DNA of 64,000 nucleotides from an uncultured Prochlorococcus sp. (GCA_902627335.1 CACOIV010000003.1:1-64000); one strand, 5' to 3'. Counted from the stretch's first letter, positions 33,494 through 46,353 are shown. A program made the numbers and translations. Notes: generated by a model not told the origin, from the letters alone.

Positions 33494-34557
33494 ATCTCAT
33501 TTGCTATTTTCTTATTTTTTTGGTGTGTTTGAATACTTATTCTGGCCCAATTTTCATTGAGTGATCTAAATGATGAACACTCTCTTATAAGAATTCCTTT
33601 AGATGCTAAGTATTTAATATTAGGAGAAAAAGATGTTTGAGATTCAATTAAAAAAAAATTTGTTGAAGTAAAATGAACTCGAAGTTTATTAGTTTTTGAC
33701 AGTTCATTAAAAAACCATTGTCTTTCAGTTTGGATCCAATTATGAATTTTTTTTGTCCAATTTTCATAATTTATTTTATTATTAAGTAATATTTTTCCAG
33801 CTTTGATAGCAAAACAGTTTAATGGCCAAGGATCTCTATTCTTATTAATTAATTCTAAATGTTTACTAGAACTTACTAAATAACCTAGTCTAATTCCAGC
33901 TATACTAAATAGTTTAGTCAGACTTCTAATTACAATTAAATTATCATAAGCTCCAACAAGAGGAATTAAAGATTCATTTTCACCGTTTGGAGTTACGGAA
34001 AGAAACGCCTCATCGCATATTACAAGTTTATATTTACTTAAAATATCTTCTAAAGACTTTCTAGACCATAATTGTCCTGTCGGGTTATGAGGATTGGTAA
34101 TCCAGAGGACATCACTTTGTGTATTAATTGGAAATGCTTGAGGATTACTTGCTGGCCATTCTTTTGGTAAATTGCTAAAAAAATATTCTGCATTCCAACA
34201 ACTAAGTGATCTTTCATAATCGACAAAACTTGGAATCGGCAAGCAATTTCTTCCAATTTTTGATGCTTCTAAACCTACCCATGTAATTAATTCTGACGCA
34301 CCGTTTCCAGGTAATATCCAATCTGGATTAATATTATGAAATTCTCCAATTATCTCTTTTAAATCATATAAGCTTTTCTCAGGATAAAATCTATATGCAC
34401 CATTTTTAATCTCTTCATATAAAGCTTTGATTAAGAATTTAGGAGGACTAAATGGAACTATAGAGGCGCTGGAGTCTATTATTTTTGTAATAGGGATATT
34501 ATTACTTTTTGCATGTGAGTAAATATTACCACCGTGATTAAAAGTAAAGTCTTCCAA
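33472..34557 (-). CDS. Class I/II PLP aminotransferase, CobD/HisC-like
   Basis: HGGNIY start, NPHNPTGQL, RSLTKLFSIAGIRLGY. Confidence 0.88.
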   Translation of the reverse strand: MEDFTFNHGGNIYSHAKSNNIPITKIIDSSASIVPFSPPKFLIKALYEEIKNGAYRFYPEKSLYDLKEIIGEFHNINPDWILPGNGASELITWVGLEASKIGRNCLPIPSFVDYERSLSCWNAEYFFSNLPKEWPASNPQAFPINTQSDVLWITNPHNPTGQLWSRKSLEDILSKYKLVICDEAFLSVTPNGENESLIPLVGAYDNLIVIRSLTKLFSIAGIRLGYLVSSSKHLELINKNRDPWPLNCFAIKAGKILLNNKINYENWTKKIHNWIQTERQWFFNELSKTNKLRVHFTSTNFFLIESQTSFSPNIKYLASKGILIRECSSFRSLNENWARISIQTHQKNKKIANEIHKSFLN

Positions 34558-34609
34558 TATTTAAATCATTTTATTTATCTTAGATGAATATTATATTTTT
34601 AGTAATTAT

Positions 34610-35779
34610 TTAATCCTGCCATTTCATTCCTGAACCTATAGCATCTTTTATATTAGACATTTTATAAAATTCAAGTTGTTTCAAGATTCCTTTTGCTATT
34701 TCTGGAACTAGTAGGGGCCCTTTATAGATCCATCCTGTGTAGACTTGAATCAAAGATGCACCTGAACAGATTCGTTCCCAAGCGGCTTGCGGAGAATCAA
34801 TCCCTCCAACCCCAATAAGAATTATTTTTTTATCATTATTATGAATATGCTTAATTATATTATTTGCTTTCATTTGAAGAGGCTTTCCGCTTAAACCCCC
34901 AGATTCATTCATTAACTTTTTGCCTGTTTGCGAAATAATACGATCTTCCATACCTAATCTATCAAGACTTGTGTTTGTCGCAATTAAACCCTCGATTCTC
35001 ATTTCATTGATAAGTTTGCATATTTCATCAATTTCCTTAAAATTCAAATCTGGTGCAATTTTGACAAATAAAGGGGGGCATTCATTTAGAAGCTTGATCT
35101 CATAAAGTAATTCTTTTAAGAGTGATGGATCTTGTAATTTTCTCAGTCCTTCCGTATTAGGAGAACTCACATTAATTGTGGCGTAATCACAATAGGGTAT
35201 CAATTTCTTTAATGATGCTAAATAGTCTTCTGTTGATTTGTCTAAAGGTGTTATTTTCGACTTACCAAAATTAATTCCAAGACATATATTTTTTCTATCT
35301 TTTGTTTTTTTTATTTTTTGTTTAATTAAATTATCCTCTAAGCTAATAGACCCATTATTATTAAAACCCAATCGATTTAAAGCTGCTTGTTCTTTCGCTA
35401 ATCTGAATAATCTTGGTTTCTTATTACCAGGTTGTGGAAATTTAGTAACAGTCCCTAATTCAGAAAAGCCAAATCCAAAATCTCTCCATATATTTGCTGC
35501 GATTCCATTCTTATCAAACCCAGCGGCTAATCCTATTGGATTTATAAAATCAATACCACAAATATTTTGAGATAGTTTTTCACTTTTAATACATAATTCA
35601 TTACTAATATTTTTAAATATATTTTTCATAATGGGCCACTCTCTTTTACTGGATGAGAATTTCAATATATTTAAAGATAAATTAGTTAAATATTCTGCAT
35701 CAACCCCTTCATCATTTTCCAAAACAGGACTAATAATTTTCTCATAAATATTTGAAATTGAGGAAATTCTCTTGTTCAT
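34610..35779 (-). CDS. pyrD: Dihydroorotate dehydrogenase (quinone)
   Basis: INPIGLAAGFDKNG, GFGFSELGTVT, NVSSPNTEGLR, GVGGIDSPQAAWE. Confidence 0.97.
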   Translation of the reverse strand: MNKRISSISNIYEKIISPVLENDEGVDAEYLTNLSLNILKFSSSKREWPIMKNIFKNISNELCIKSEKLSQNICGIDFINPIGLAAGFDKNGIAANIWRDFGFGFSELGTVTKFPQPGNKKPRLFRLAKEQAALNRLGFNNNGSISLEDNLIKQKIKKTKDRKNICLGINFGKSKITPLDKSTEDYLASLKKLIPYCDYATINVSSPNTEGLRKLQDPSLLKELLYEIKLLNECPPLFVKIAPDLNFKEIDEICKLINEMRIEGLIATNTSLDRLGMEDRIISQTGKKLMNESGGLSGKPLQMKANNIIKHIHNNDKKIILIGVGGIDSPQAAWERICSGASLIQVYTGWIYKGPLLVPEIAKGILKQLEFYKMSNIKDAIGSGMKWQD

Positions 35780-35784
35780 AAAAT

Positions 35785-36510
35785 TTATTCAATATCTTTA
35801 TTTTTTATAATTTGCCAATGTTGATCATTAATTGGTTTTAAAATCCAATTGCGCCATTTAAATTCTATATAATTTTCAATATTACTATTATTTTCTAAAC
35901 CTAATAAATCAAATAATTCATTTGATTTCAATAAATATTTTTTCTTTGCAAAGTTATCAATTAAATCAATTCTGTAGAATAAATTTTTTAAATTTTCTGG
36001 GGCAATTTCTTTTTTATCTAAAATAGATATCTTTTTTTTTGAATTTTGGTCAATATTTATCCCTTTGCTGTAGCTTGTTGCAATTAAATCAACTCTTTCA
36101 TTAGATGGATCTCCACTATGACCTTTTACAAATTCCATAGTTAAACCTGGAATTCTTAAAGAGTCAATTTGTTGCCATAAATCTAAATTTTGTACAGCTT
36201 TTCCATTACTTGTTTTCCAGCCATTTTTTTTCCAGTTTTTAATCCAATTTGTATAACCCTCTATAAGATATTTACTATCAGTTCTTAATTTAAAATTTTC
36301 CTTTAATCTGAAATTTTTAAGTTTTTCAATTGTTTTTATTGCTGCAGTAAGTTCCATTCTATTATTGGTAGTGTTTTCTGCAGCACCGCCAATCTCAATT
36401 TCACTACCATCAGCAAAAATTATTAAGCCACCCCATCCACCATTACCTGGATTACCACTACAAGCTCCATCAGTGGCAGCTTCGATTGCAATGTTATTTG
36501 TGATATCCAT
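35785..36510 (-). CDS. rnhA: Ribonuclease HI with C-terminal extension
   Basis: [41 protein letters not shown]. Confidence 0.93.
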   Translation of the reverse strand: MDITNNIAIEAATDGACSGNPGNGGWGGLIIFADGSEIEIGGAAENTTNNRMELTAAIKTIEKLKNFRLKENFKLRTDSKYLIEGYTNWIKNWKKNGWKTSNGKAVQNLDLWQQIDSLRIPGLTMEFVKGHSGDPSNERVDLIATSYSKGINIDQNSKKKISILDKKEIAPENLKNLFYRIDLIDNFAKKKYLLKSNELFDLLGLENNSNIENYIEFKWRNWILKPINDQHWQIIKNKDIE

Positions 36511-36559
36511 ATATTTTAAGCCGATACAAATTAGTATCGGCTATTAATTCAAACTATAT

Positions 36560-36955
36560 TTATTTAAGTGTAACTTTTCCCCCAGCTTCTTCAATCTCTT
36601 TTTTAAGAGTTTCAGCTTCTTCTTTAGCAACCCCTTCTTTCACCGTTTTTGGAGCTGACTCAACTAAAGCTTTTGCATCTCCAAGTCCAAGTCCTGTGGC
36701 ATTTCTCACAACTTTTAAGACTTTGATTTTTGCAGCAGCATCAAAACTTTCTAGTACTACATCAAATTCACTCTTCTCTTCAGCTGCAGCAGCATCTCCA
36801 TCACCGCCTCCAGCTCCTGGAGCAGCCATCACTACACCAGCGGATGCGGCAGCTGAAACGCCAAAAGTCTCCTCAATTTGCTTAACAAGCTCGGAAGCCT
36901 CTAATAAGGAAAGAGATTTAAGTGATTCAAGAATTTCTTCGGTTTTTGCAGACAT
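36560..36955 (-). CDS. rplL: Ribosomal protein bL12
   Basis: Ala/Gly-rich hinge; [20 protein letters not shown]. Confidence 0.98.
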   Translation of the reverse strand: MSAKTEEILESLKSLSLLEASELVKQIEETFGVSAAASAGVVMAAPGAGGGDGDAAAAEEKSEFDVVLESFDAAAKIKVLKVVRNATGLGLGDAKALVESAPKTVKEGVAKEEAETLKKEIEEAGGKVTLK

Positions 36956-36982
36956 TTTCTTTAGTTAATAAATGATTAGGAT

Positions 36983-37510
36983 TTATGATTCTGAAGATTC
37001 AGAATGTTGTTTAAGTGATCTTGCAAGTCCTGATGGGACTTCATTTATACCAATAGCAATTTTGCTAGTCACAGCATTTAATGCACCAGCAATTTTCGCC
37101 ATTAGTACTTCTTTTGAAGGAAGGTTGGCGATTTCTTTGATTTCAGATTCACCAAGAAGTTTTCCTTCGAATAAAGCACCTTTAGTTTCGGATTTATTTG
37201 TTTCTTTTTGAAAGGTCTGGATAGCTTTAACTGCACTACCCACATCATCTTTTATTAAAACAAAAGCATTAGTACCAGTTAATAAAGATTCAAGGCCTGT
37301 CCAATTACTTTGTCCATCAATTGCTCTGCGCATTAATGAATTTTTTGTAACTTTGCAAATGCCGTTATTTGATCGCAATTTTGCTCTCAAGTCAGACATC
37401 TCTTTGATAGTTAAACCTTTAAAGTCAAGAACTACTGCCATTTCCGATTCGTTTAAGAGAGTTTTAATCTCCTCAACGATTTGTTGCTTATTCTCTAGTG
37501 TTCGGCCCAT
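36983..37510 (-). CDS. rplJ: Ribosomal protein uL10
   Basis: [28 protein letters not shown]; next to rplL. Confidence 0.97.
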   Translation of the reverse strand: MGRTLENKQQIVEEIKTLLNESEMAVVLDFKGLTIKEMSDLRAKLRSNNGICKVTKNSLMRRAIDGQSNWTGLESLLTGTNAFVLIKDDVGSAVKAIQTFQKETNKSETKGALFEGKLLGESEIKEIANLPSKEVLMAKIAGALNAVTSKIAIGINEVPSGLARSLKQHSESSES

Positions 37511-37515
37511 TTTCT

Positions 37516-37655
37516 GTTTTTGGATCGTAGTTTAGGAAGAGCAGGAAATGCGGCAAAATTAAGAGAGGATGCCGCTATTATTCGATCCAATGGATAAAAA
37601 ATTAACGCAACCTCGGTAGGATTTATTAATTTAGAGATCTAAATTAACCTACTTT
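37516..37655 (-). promoter_or_regulatory. Structured rplA-rplJ intergenic leader (candidate L10-type leader)
   Basis: Nested pairing TGGATCG(37521-37527)/CGATCCA(37583-37589) with inner GCGGCA(37550-37555)/TGCCGC(37570-37575); second hairpin GTAGG-TTAATTTAG/CTAAATTAA-CCTAC (37616-37652). Confidence 0.6.
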
Positions 37656-37696
37656 CTTTGGCCGTATTATTGCAATATATATTGTACTACAAGAAG

Positions 37697-38404
37697 TTAA
37701 CTTTCTTGAAGAAACTCCTGTAATCCTCCTATATCAACCTGTACGGAAGGTCCCATTGTTGATGATATATACATTGTCTTCCAATATTTTCCTTTGGCAC
37801 CGCTAGGTTTATTTTTGTCAATAGCTTCTTGCAGGGTCTTAAGATTATCAAATAAAGCCTCAGATGAAAAACTTGCTTTCCCAAAACGTACATGCACTAT
37901 GCCAGCTTTATCAGCTCTGAATTCTAGCTTTCCTGCTTTGAATTCCTTAATGGCATTATCAATATCATTTGTTACAGTACCCGCTTTAGGATTAGGCATC
38001 AAACCTCTAGGTCCTAGTACTCTACCTAACTTCGCAACCTTTGGCATCATGTCTGGAGTAGCTATTAATAAATCAAAATCCATTTTCCCTTTATTTATAT
38101 CTTCAACTAAATCTTCTTCACCAAATAAATCAGCTCCTGCAGCTTTAGCTTTGGCAACATTTTCACCACTGGTAATAACCGCAATTTTTATACTTTGACC
38201 TGTTCCATGTGGTAGCGCAACAGTAGTTCTTAACTGTTGATCCGTATATTTAGGATCTATCCCTAAACGTATGTGAGCTTCAATGGTTTCATCAAACTTG
38301 GCATTAGCATTTTCTTTAACTATATTCAATGCATCTTTTGCCTGGTAGACGCGATCTTCAATCTTTTCAGAGAGAAGAGCCATTCTTTTAGATAGTTTTT
38401 TCAT
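37697..38404 (-). CDS. rplA: Ribosomal protein uL1
   Basis: [36 protein letters not shown]; start placed at internal Met matching canonical N-terminus (ORF track starts at 38422). Confidence 0.96.
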   Translation of the reverse strand: MKKLSKRMALLSEKIEDRVYQAKDALNIVKENANAKFDETIEAHIRLGIDPKYTDQQLRTTVALPHGTGQSIKIAVITSGENVAKAKAAGADLFGEEDLVEDINKGKMDFDLLIATPDMMPKVAKLGRVLGPRGLMPNPKAGTVTNDIDNAIKEFKAGKLEFRADKAGIVHVRFGKASFSSEALFDNLKTLQEAIDKNKPSGAKGKYWKTMYISSTMGPSVQVDIGGLQEFLQES

Positions 38405-38463
38405 AATATTTTTTGGGTTCAATCGGTTTTGTAAACCTCCCCTGTATTTAATTTGATAGGTAA

Positions 38464-38889
38464 TTAATCTGAAATAGAAACTCCCATATTTCGAGCTGTG
38501 CCCTCAATGACCTTCATTGCAGATTCAATACTTGTACAGTTTAAATCAGGAAGTTTAGTTTTGGCTATCTCTTCAAGTTGAGATTTGCTTATTTGCCCTA
38601 CTGAACCTTTTGCAGATTCTCCAGCACCTTTCTCGATACCGGCAGCTTTTGTAATCAAAACTGATGCAGGTGGTGTTTTTGTAATGAAAGTAAAACTTCT
38701 ATCTTCAAAAACAGAAATCTCTACTGGTATTACAAAACCAGCTTTATCTTGAGTGCGTGCATTATATTCTTTGCAAAAGGCCATTATATTCACACCATGC
38801 TGACCTAAAGCTGGTCCAACTGGAGGAGCAGGATTTGCTTTACCTGCTTGAAGTGCTAGCTTAATCAATGCAACAACTTTTTTTGCCAT
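38464..38889 (-). CDS. rplK: Ribosomal protein uL11
   Basis: [28 protein letters not shown]. Confidence 0.98.
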   Translation of the reverse strand: MAKKVVALIKLALQAGKANPAPPVGPALGQHGVNIMAFCKEYNARTQDKAGFVIPVEISVFEDRSFTFITKTPPASVLITKAAGIEKGAGESAKGSVGQISKSQLEEIAKTKLPDLNCTSIESAMKVIEGTARNMGVSISD

Positions 38890-38948
38890 AATCTTTTAGG
38901 TTCGTTTTTAAATAGAAATGAGATAATCAACAAATTAATTAAAAACCT

Positions 38949-39560
38949 TTAATTCTGTTTGCTGATTTGTGAGAATTCTAATTCTACAGGAGTCTCGCGC
39001 CCAAATATTGAAAGTAATGCTTTCAATTTGTTTCTCTCTCCTGAAACTTCAATAACTTCCCCTTGGAAATCTTTAAACGGTCCACTAGTTACAATGATTC
39101 TGTCTTTCTCTTCAATATCTAATTTCACGATAGCTTTCTTTTCTGAAGCTCGTTTAAATATTCTATTAACTTCTTGTCTTGACAAAGGTCTAGGTTTAAT
39201 ATGACCTCTTGACCTACCACTGCTTCTACCATCTTCTGCACCAACAAAATTAATAACGTTAGGTGTACTTTTGACAGCCATCATTGTGTCCTCATCTAAA
39301 ACCATTCTGACTAATACATATCCAGGAAAAACTTTTTCCTCAGTTGTTTGCCTTGAACCATCTTTTTTAAGCTTTATCCCAGGAGTTTGAGGTATTTCAA
39401 TCTCTAGAATTCTGTTATTCACTCCTAAAGTGACTGATCTTTGTTCGAGAGTTGCTTTTACTTTATTTTCGCAGCTAGAAGCAACTTGAATGGCATACCA
39501 TCTTGCAATACTAGTATTTGCTTTTGTGGAGATTAAATTGCTTGATGATTCGTTACTCAT
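38949..39560 (-). CDS. nusG: Transcription termination/antitermination factor NusG
   Basis: WYAIQVASSCENKVK, FPGYVLVRM, GPFKDFQGEV. Confidence 0.96.
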   Translation of the reverse strand: MSNESSSNLISTKANTSIARWYAIQVASSCENKVKATLEQRSVTLGVNNRILEIEIPQTPGIKLKKDGSRQTTEEKVFPGYVLVRMVLDEDTMMAVKSTPNVINFVGAEDGRSSGRSRGHIKPRPLSRQEVNRIFKRASEKKAIVKLDIEEKDRIIVTSGPFKDFQGEVIEVSGERNKLKALLSIFGRETPVELEFSQISKQN

Positions 39561-39621
39561 GTTAAATTAAAAAAATTTGAAATTAAATATATAAATTCAT
39601 AAATTTGAATTCAATAATAAT

Positions 39622-39873
39622 TTAGTTTAATTGAAAAATTTGTTCTGCAGCCCATCCATAGAATCGACTAACAGCCGCTATTGCGGCGGCAGAAAAGGAT
39701 ACCATTATGATTACAGCAACTGATTCACTAAATAATTGTTGTTTGTTAGGCCATACAACTAGTTTTAGTTCGTCATAAGTAGATGCAAAAAAGTTTTTCT
39801 TTTTCTTTGCTACGTCCATTTCATCGGAGGCTGCTTTTTTTTGGGGATCTTGATTGGTAGTTGGACTAGTCAC
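39622..39873 (-). CDS. secE: Preprotein translocase SecE
   Basis: TYDELKLVVWPNKQQL plus TM; precedes nusG. Confidence 0.93.
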   Translation of the reverse strand: MTSPTTNQDPQKKAASDEMDVAKKKKNFFASTYDELKLVVWPNKQQLFSESVAVIIMVSFSAAAIAAVSRFYGWAAEQIFQLN

Positions 39874-39932
39874 GTATTTTAAATTTAAACTAAAGTAATT
39901 AGCTTAATTAATATCTTAACTTATTAATTTAC

Positions 39933-42677
39933 TTATGAGCCAGGAGTAAATAAAAGTGAATCTTTATTTTTTGGATCTATTTTTATAAACACTTTCTTTT
40001 TGTTATTGAAATTTTCGTCCAACAGTTTTGTAGCTAGTGGATTTTCTATTTGCCTTCGTAATTCTCTATTTATAGATCTCGCTCCATATCGAGGTTCATA
40101 TGCATCATTAGCTATTTTAATAACAACTTTTTTATCGATATTTATTTGAATATTCTGTTCAAGTAATAAAATTTTTAAATCTTCTATCTGCAGTAATACT
40201 ATACTCTCTAATTGGTTTTTGGACAGTGGATCAAATTTTATTACTTCATCAATCCGATTTAAAAACTCTGGTCTAAAAATTGATGATAAAGATTCGGCTA
40301 TAGCTTTTTCAAGGGACTCATTTAAAAGTTTTTTATTAAGATTTGATTTGTTTGATTGTATTTGATTTTCTAAGATAGCCTTGCCTGCGAGATTACTGGT
40401 CATGATTATGACAGTATTTTTAAAATCAATAGTGCTCCCTTGAGAATCCGTTAATCTCCCCTCATCTAAAACTTGTAATAATATATTAAAGACTTCACTA
40501 TGAGCTTTTTCAATCTCGTCGAGAAGAATTACGGAATAGGGTTTTCTTTTTACTGCCTCAGTTAATTGTCCTCCTTCTTCATAGCCTACATAGCCGGGAG
40601 GAGCTCCAAGTAGTCGTGCGACGGCATTTCGTTCCATATATTCACTCATATCAAGTCTTAGTAAGGCTTCTTCTTCATCAAACAATGAAGATGCTAATGA
40701 CTTTGCTAATTCCGTTTTTCCTACTCCTGTTGGCCCCATAAATAAAAATGAACCTATTGGACGTTTCGGGTTTTTCATTCCGGCTCTTGCTCTTCTTATA
40801 GCTGAAGATATTGCAGTAATCGCCTTATCTTGACCGATAACTTTTTGACTAATTTCTTTTTCTAAATTGACTAATTTTTTTCTCTCGTTTGATACAACTT
40901 TGGAAATAGGAATGCCTGTCATTTTTGAAACCACATCAGCTATATCGTCTGGTTGTACTTCATAGTTGATAAGAAATTCGTTATTTTCTTTTAAAAACTT
41001 AAAATTTTCCTCAATAGTTTTAATTTCGCTTCTTATTTCTGATAAATACTGTTCAAACTCATCTAAATCAACTTTTATTAATCCTTTTGAGGAACCTTCT
41101 ATTTTTTTTATACATGTTTCTTCTTCCGAAAAAAGAGATATTAATTGTGTTAAGGTTTTTCTCTGATTTAACCATCGCTCATTTATTTGAATTAATTTAT
41201 CTGAGAGAAATTCTTTTTCTGATAAAAGAATAGTTTTTCTATTGAAATCTTCATAAGATAATTCATTGATTTCTATATTTTTTTCTTCTAATTTCTCTTC
41301 TGCTTCAATTAATAATTCAGGTTTTAAGCTTGATTCTATTTTGAGTTGCGCGGCTGCTTCATCAACTAAATCTATCGCTTTATCTGGAAGATATTTATCA
41401 CTTATATATCTATTTGCGAGCTTGGCGGCATAATCAACAGCTTCTTTTGTGATTTTTATGCCATGATGTATTTCGTACTTTCGTTTTATACCATTAATTA
41501 TTTTCGAACTGACTTGTAATGTTGGTTCATTCACAAAAATTTTTTGAAAGCAATTATTTAATGCTGGATCTTTTTCAATACTCTCCCTAAAACGCTCTGG
41601 TGTGGTTGATCCAATGCATCTAAGATCACCCCCTGTTAATAATGGCTTAAGCATACTACTAATATCTATAGTTGATCTTTCAGAAGTTAATATTGTATGA
41701 ATTTCATCTATAAATAAAATTACTCCTTGATTGGGATCTTTCAATTCATCCAAAATTGATCTTAATCGTTCTTCTAATTGACCTCTAAATTTTGTTCCAG
41801 ATACAAGAGCACCAAAATCAAGTAAAATAATTTTCAAGTTTTTTAATGAGTCTGGGACTTTCTCTTGAACAATAAGTTGTGCAAGTAATTGGGTTATTGC
41901 CGTTTTCCCTACTCCTGGGTGGCCAATAAGTATAGGATTGTTTTTATTTCTTCTTGAAAGGACTCTCATTAAATTATTAATTTCAACTTCTCTACCAACT
42001 ACAGGATCTAGATAGCCTAATCTTGCTTCTTCAGTTAGATCTTTTCCATATAAAGAGAGTACAGATTCTTCCTTATTCTTTGCAAAAGAATCTACAATAG
42101 AATCATCTTTTGATGAAAGAATAATTTTATTTTGTTTAATTTCTTCTGATTTATTTTTATTTATATTTTCTGGAAAATTTTTATTATCAGATGAGGCTTG
42201 AATTTTTAATGAATCATTTTTTTGAGTTTTAGGAACTGTAGGGTATATTCTTAATTCGGCTTCTAACTTATCTACTGACAAATTACCTTCTTCAAAAACG
42301 AAGTAGCCTAATCTTTCATCCCTTGCAATTGCAATTAATAAGTGAGGTATCTCTATAAGATTTGACCCCCATTGAATTTTTATATGATTAGCATTATCAA
42401 GTAAAACTTCTAGATCCTCGCCAATTGTAAGGTTATCGGAATCATCAACAGGGGTTTCTTCAAGAAAATCCTCGGTTATATCTAATACTATGTTTTGATC
42501 AATTGATAATTTTTCAACAAAATTAGCAAATTCATTTGCTGTAAAAAGTGTTTGAATAATATGCTCAATATTTAATTCTGAATGTCCCCATTTTTTTGCA
42601 GTTTCTTCACCTAATAAAAGAAGATCCCAAGAAAGATTGCTAAATAATTCTGGACTAGAGGTAAGCGTTTTCTTCAT
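39933..42677 (-). CDS. clpB: ClpB-type AAA+ ATPase (ClpB2-like)
   Basis: Two AAA+ modules: GHPGVGKTAI and GPTGVGKTELAK; IGSTTPERFRE, AAQLKIE; divergent N-domain. Confidence 0.93.
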   Translation of the reverse strand: MKKTLTSSPELFSNLSWDLLLLGEETAKKWGHSELNIEHIIQTLFTANEFANFVEKLSIDQNIVLDITEDFLEETPVDDSDNLTIGEDLEVLLDNANHIKIQWGSNLIEIPHLLIAIARDERLGYFVFEEGNLSVDKLEAELRIYPTVPKTQKNDSLKIQASSDNKNFPENINKNKSEEIKQNKIILSSKDDSIVDSFAKNKEESVLSLYGKDLTEEARLGYLDPVVGREVEINNLMRVLSRRNKNNPILIGHPGVGKTAITQLLAQLIVQEKVPDSLKNLKIILLDFGALVSGTKFRGQLEERLRSILDELKDPNQGVILFIDEIHTILTSERSTIDISSMLKPLLTGGDLRCIGSTTPERFRESIEKDPALNNCFQKIFVNEPTLQVSSKIINGIKRKYEIHHGIKITKEAVDYAAKLANRYISDKYLPDKAIDLVDEAAAQLKIESSLKPELLIEAEEKLEEKNIEINELSYEDFNRKTILLSEKEFLSDKLIQINERWLNQRKTLTQLISLFSEEETCIKKIEGSSKGLIKVDLDEFEQYLSEIRSEIKTIEENFKFLKENNEFLINYEVQPDDIADVVSKMTGIPISKVVSNERKKLVNLEKEISQKVIGQDKAITAISSAIRRARAGMKNPKRPIGSFLFMGPTGVGKTELAKSLASSLFDEEEALLRLDMSEYMERNAVARLLGAPPGYVGYEEGGQLTEAVKRKPYSVILLDEIEKAHSEVFNILLQVLDEGRLTDSQGSTIDFKNTVIIMTSNLAGKAILENQIQSNKSNLNKKLLNESLEKAIAESLSSIFRPEFLNRIDEVIKFDPLSKNQLESIVLLQIEDLKILLLEQNIQINIDKKVVIKIANDAYEPRYGARSINRELRRQIENPLATKLLDENFNNKKKVFIKIDPKNKDSLLFTPGS

Positions 42678-42996
42678 AAAAAACTCAAAAATTCATTTTT
42701 ATGAATGTATATCCAATATAAAATATATTATGATTAATATTCGATATAGTTTTTTTTCGAAATTATTTCTATAAAAAAATAAAAAAAATTTTGTTTTCAT
42801 AACAAATCAATTAAATTTAAAAAGAAAAAAATATGTTTATTCAAATGTTTTTGTATAAATTTGCCTACTACATAATAGTTTTAATCAATAATCCTAATTT
42901 AAATTATTAATTCATAATTATAAAAATTGAATTAAATTTATTTCATAATTAGCCAAATACCTCAGCTATTAATAGGATTTATATAGCAATAATTGA

Positions 42997-44292
<1,296 letters not shown>

Positions 44293-44294
44293 AG

Positions 44295-45962
44295 TTATTT
44301 TTTTAATTTTTCTAATCTAGAGCCTTTTCTCATTTTTAATTGGCAATTAATCCAATCAATTGTTATTGGGCCTGCAAAAACCATTGGAAGTATTGCAATA
44401 TTCGAATTATTATTGGTTACTAATAAAGCTGACGATATTGCTAAACTTCCTATTAAGATTGCATGTCCTAATGATTTTTGAGCTGTAAACATTTTTTTAA
44501 ATTGTCTATCAGATTCACCCATCCTTATTTGAAGTTGTAAGTCTCCTTGTTCAAGCCTTTCTAAGCTATCGTCGATTCTTTTTGGAATTCCTACAGCTTT
44601 TGAACCTAATTCACCCACTTGTCTACCAAGTTGATTGATCAATTCATTGGGACTTTGATTGTTAGAAGACATAAGAGAAAGAAGATAAGGTTTTGTTATT
44701 GAAACAAGATTAAAGTCTGGGTCTAAGATTCTACCAACACCTTCAAATGTTGATAACGCTCTCATTACAAATATAAGATCTACGGGAAGCTGAAAGGGTG
44801 TTTCATAAACAAGTTCATATAAATCTCCAGAAAGTTTATCGATTATATTTGGGCTAAATGGAGGAGTTAGTGCCTCTTTTAACATAAGTCTAACTAATCT
44901 TCTAACAGGCCCAATATCGATATCTTTAGATATTAATCCTGCTTCTTGAAGTTGAGTTACTAATGATGATGCATCTCTTATGGCAGCTGATTTAACCATC
45001 GATCCAATCCTTTTTTGCAAATTATTTGAAATATTACCCATCATTCCAAAATCATAAAATATTAATTTTCCTGAATCAGAAACCGCTAAATTTCCGGGGT
45101 GAGGATCAGCATGAAAAAAGCCAAAGTTGACTAATTGTTTTAAATAACTTACTGCTCCAATTTCCGCGATCTTTGGTAAATCAAGCCCTTTTGATTGGAG
45201 TTCTTTAATGTTATTAATTTTTGTTCCTTTTAGATAACTTAAACACAGAACCTTATCAGTGCTCATATCCCAAAATACTTCTGGGATATCTATATTTTCA
45301 TCATCTAAAAATTGTTGCCTAAATCTAGCTGCATATTGTGCTTCACAATTAAAATCTAATTCTTTCATTAATACTTTTCTGCACTCTTTGGCAATTTCTA
45401 CCCAATTTCTACCCTTACTCCAGCTTTTATTTTTTTGCAAAATAGAGGCAATGTTCTGCATGATATTTAAATCAATAGTGAAAAGAGTCTGCAAATTTGG
45501 TCTTTGAACTTTGAAAACTACTTCTCTACCATTAAAAAGTTTTGCTTTATGTACTTGAGCAAGAGAAGCTGATCCAATGGGTAAAGGATCAATTTGTTTA
45601 ACTTCCAAAAATTTTTCTTTTAATTCAGATGAAATTATTCCTTCAACAATTTCAAATGAGAATTGAGGTACTGAATCTTGTAAAGTTGTTAATTCTTCTA
45701 TCCATGTTTTAGGGATTAAATCGGGCCTTGCCGATAATAACTGACCAATTTTTATAAAAGCAGATCCAAGCTTAATTAATTCATCTGTGAACCATCTTGC
45801 ACGTATTCGTTGTATTTTTTCTTTTCTAGTATTATTTTTTATAAAGAATTGAAACAGTAAACTATCTATCCAAAGTTGAAAGAGTAAAAAAAACAGACTT
45901 CTCCATATAATAAAATTTCTCTTTAAATTATTAAATTTTAAATATAGAATTTTTTTAATCAT
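44295..45962 (-). CDS. ABC1/UbiB-family atypical kinase
   Basis: GSAFIKIGQLLSARPDLIP, PIGSASLAQVHKA, HADPHPGNL, FYDFGMMG. Confidence 0.95.
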   Translation of the reverse strand: MIKKILYLKFNNLKRNFIIWRSLFFLLFQLWIDSLLFQFFIKNNTRKEKIQRIRARWFTDELIKLGSAFIKIGQLLSARPDLIPKTWIEELTTLQDSVPQFSFEIVEGIISSELKEKFLEVKQIDPLPIGSASLAQVHKAKLFNGREVVFKVQRPNLQTLFTIDLNIMQNIASILQKNKSWSKGRNWVEIAKECRKVLMKELDFNCEAQYAARFRQQFLDDENIDIPEVFWDMSTDKVLCLSYLKGTKINNIKELQSKGLDLPKIAEIGAVSYLKQLVNFGFFHADPHPGNLAVSDSGKLIFYDFGMMGNISNNLQKRIGSMVKSAAIRDASSLVTQLQEAGLISKDIDIGPVRRLVRLMLKEALTPPFSPNIIDKLSGDLYELVYETPFQLPVDLIFVMRALSTFEGVGRILDPDFNLVSITKPYLLSLMSSNNQSPNELINQLGRQVGELGSKAVGIPKRIDDSLERLEQGDLQLQIRMGESDRQFKKMFTAQKSLGHAILIGSLAISSALLVTNNNSNIAILPMVFAGPITIDWINCQLKMRKGSRLEKLKK

Positions 45963-45968
45963 TGAATA

Positions 45969-46286
45969 TTAATTATCAAGAAAAGTATTAATTTCATTTA
46001 ATTTTCTATTGATCAAAGATATCTTTTTGGATGTTTTAATAAAAATAGAATCATTGGTGCTATCTTCTTTATTAGGTGGTTCATTTTTACTTTCTTCCTC
46101 CATCCTTTTTGCTTCATCAATTATTTCATCTTTCAGGATTTCTATCTCTTTTTTTAAAAGCTCAGGAACTTCTTGTGCAGCTGTAGCGGCCTCATCTATT
46201 TTTGTAGAGAAAGTCCTATTAAGTTTTTCACTTATTGTTTTAATAGTAGCTCTTATCAAATAATCAGAATTGGACATGAATTGCAA
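45969..46286 (-). CDS. Conserved hypothetical protein
   Basis: Charged coiled-coil-like 105 aa ORF, 7 nt from UbiB-family gene, same strand. Confidence 0.7.
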   Translation of the reverse strand: MQFMSNSDYLIRATIKTISEKLNRTFSTKIDEAATAAQEVPELLKKEIEILKDEIIDEAKRMEEESKNEPPNKEDSTNDSIFIKTSKKISLINRKLNEINTFLDN

Positions 46287-46353
46287 ATACTATAAGCTTT
46301 AAATTATTCTTAACTAAATAATAGATGAAATAAGAGCAAAAAAGTTGATAATA

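Noticed and set aside
36696-36968. 90-aa ORF opposite rplL
   Set aside because: Low-complexity shadow of the Ala/Gly hinge
37794-38198. 134-aa plus-strand ORF opposite rplA
   Set aside because: Fully antisense to a ribosomal protein gene; no recognisable domain
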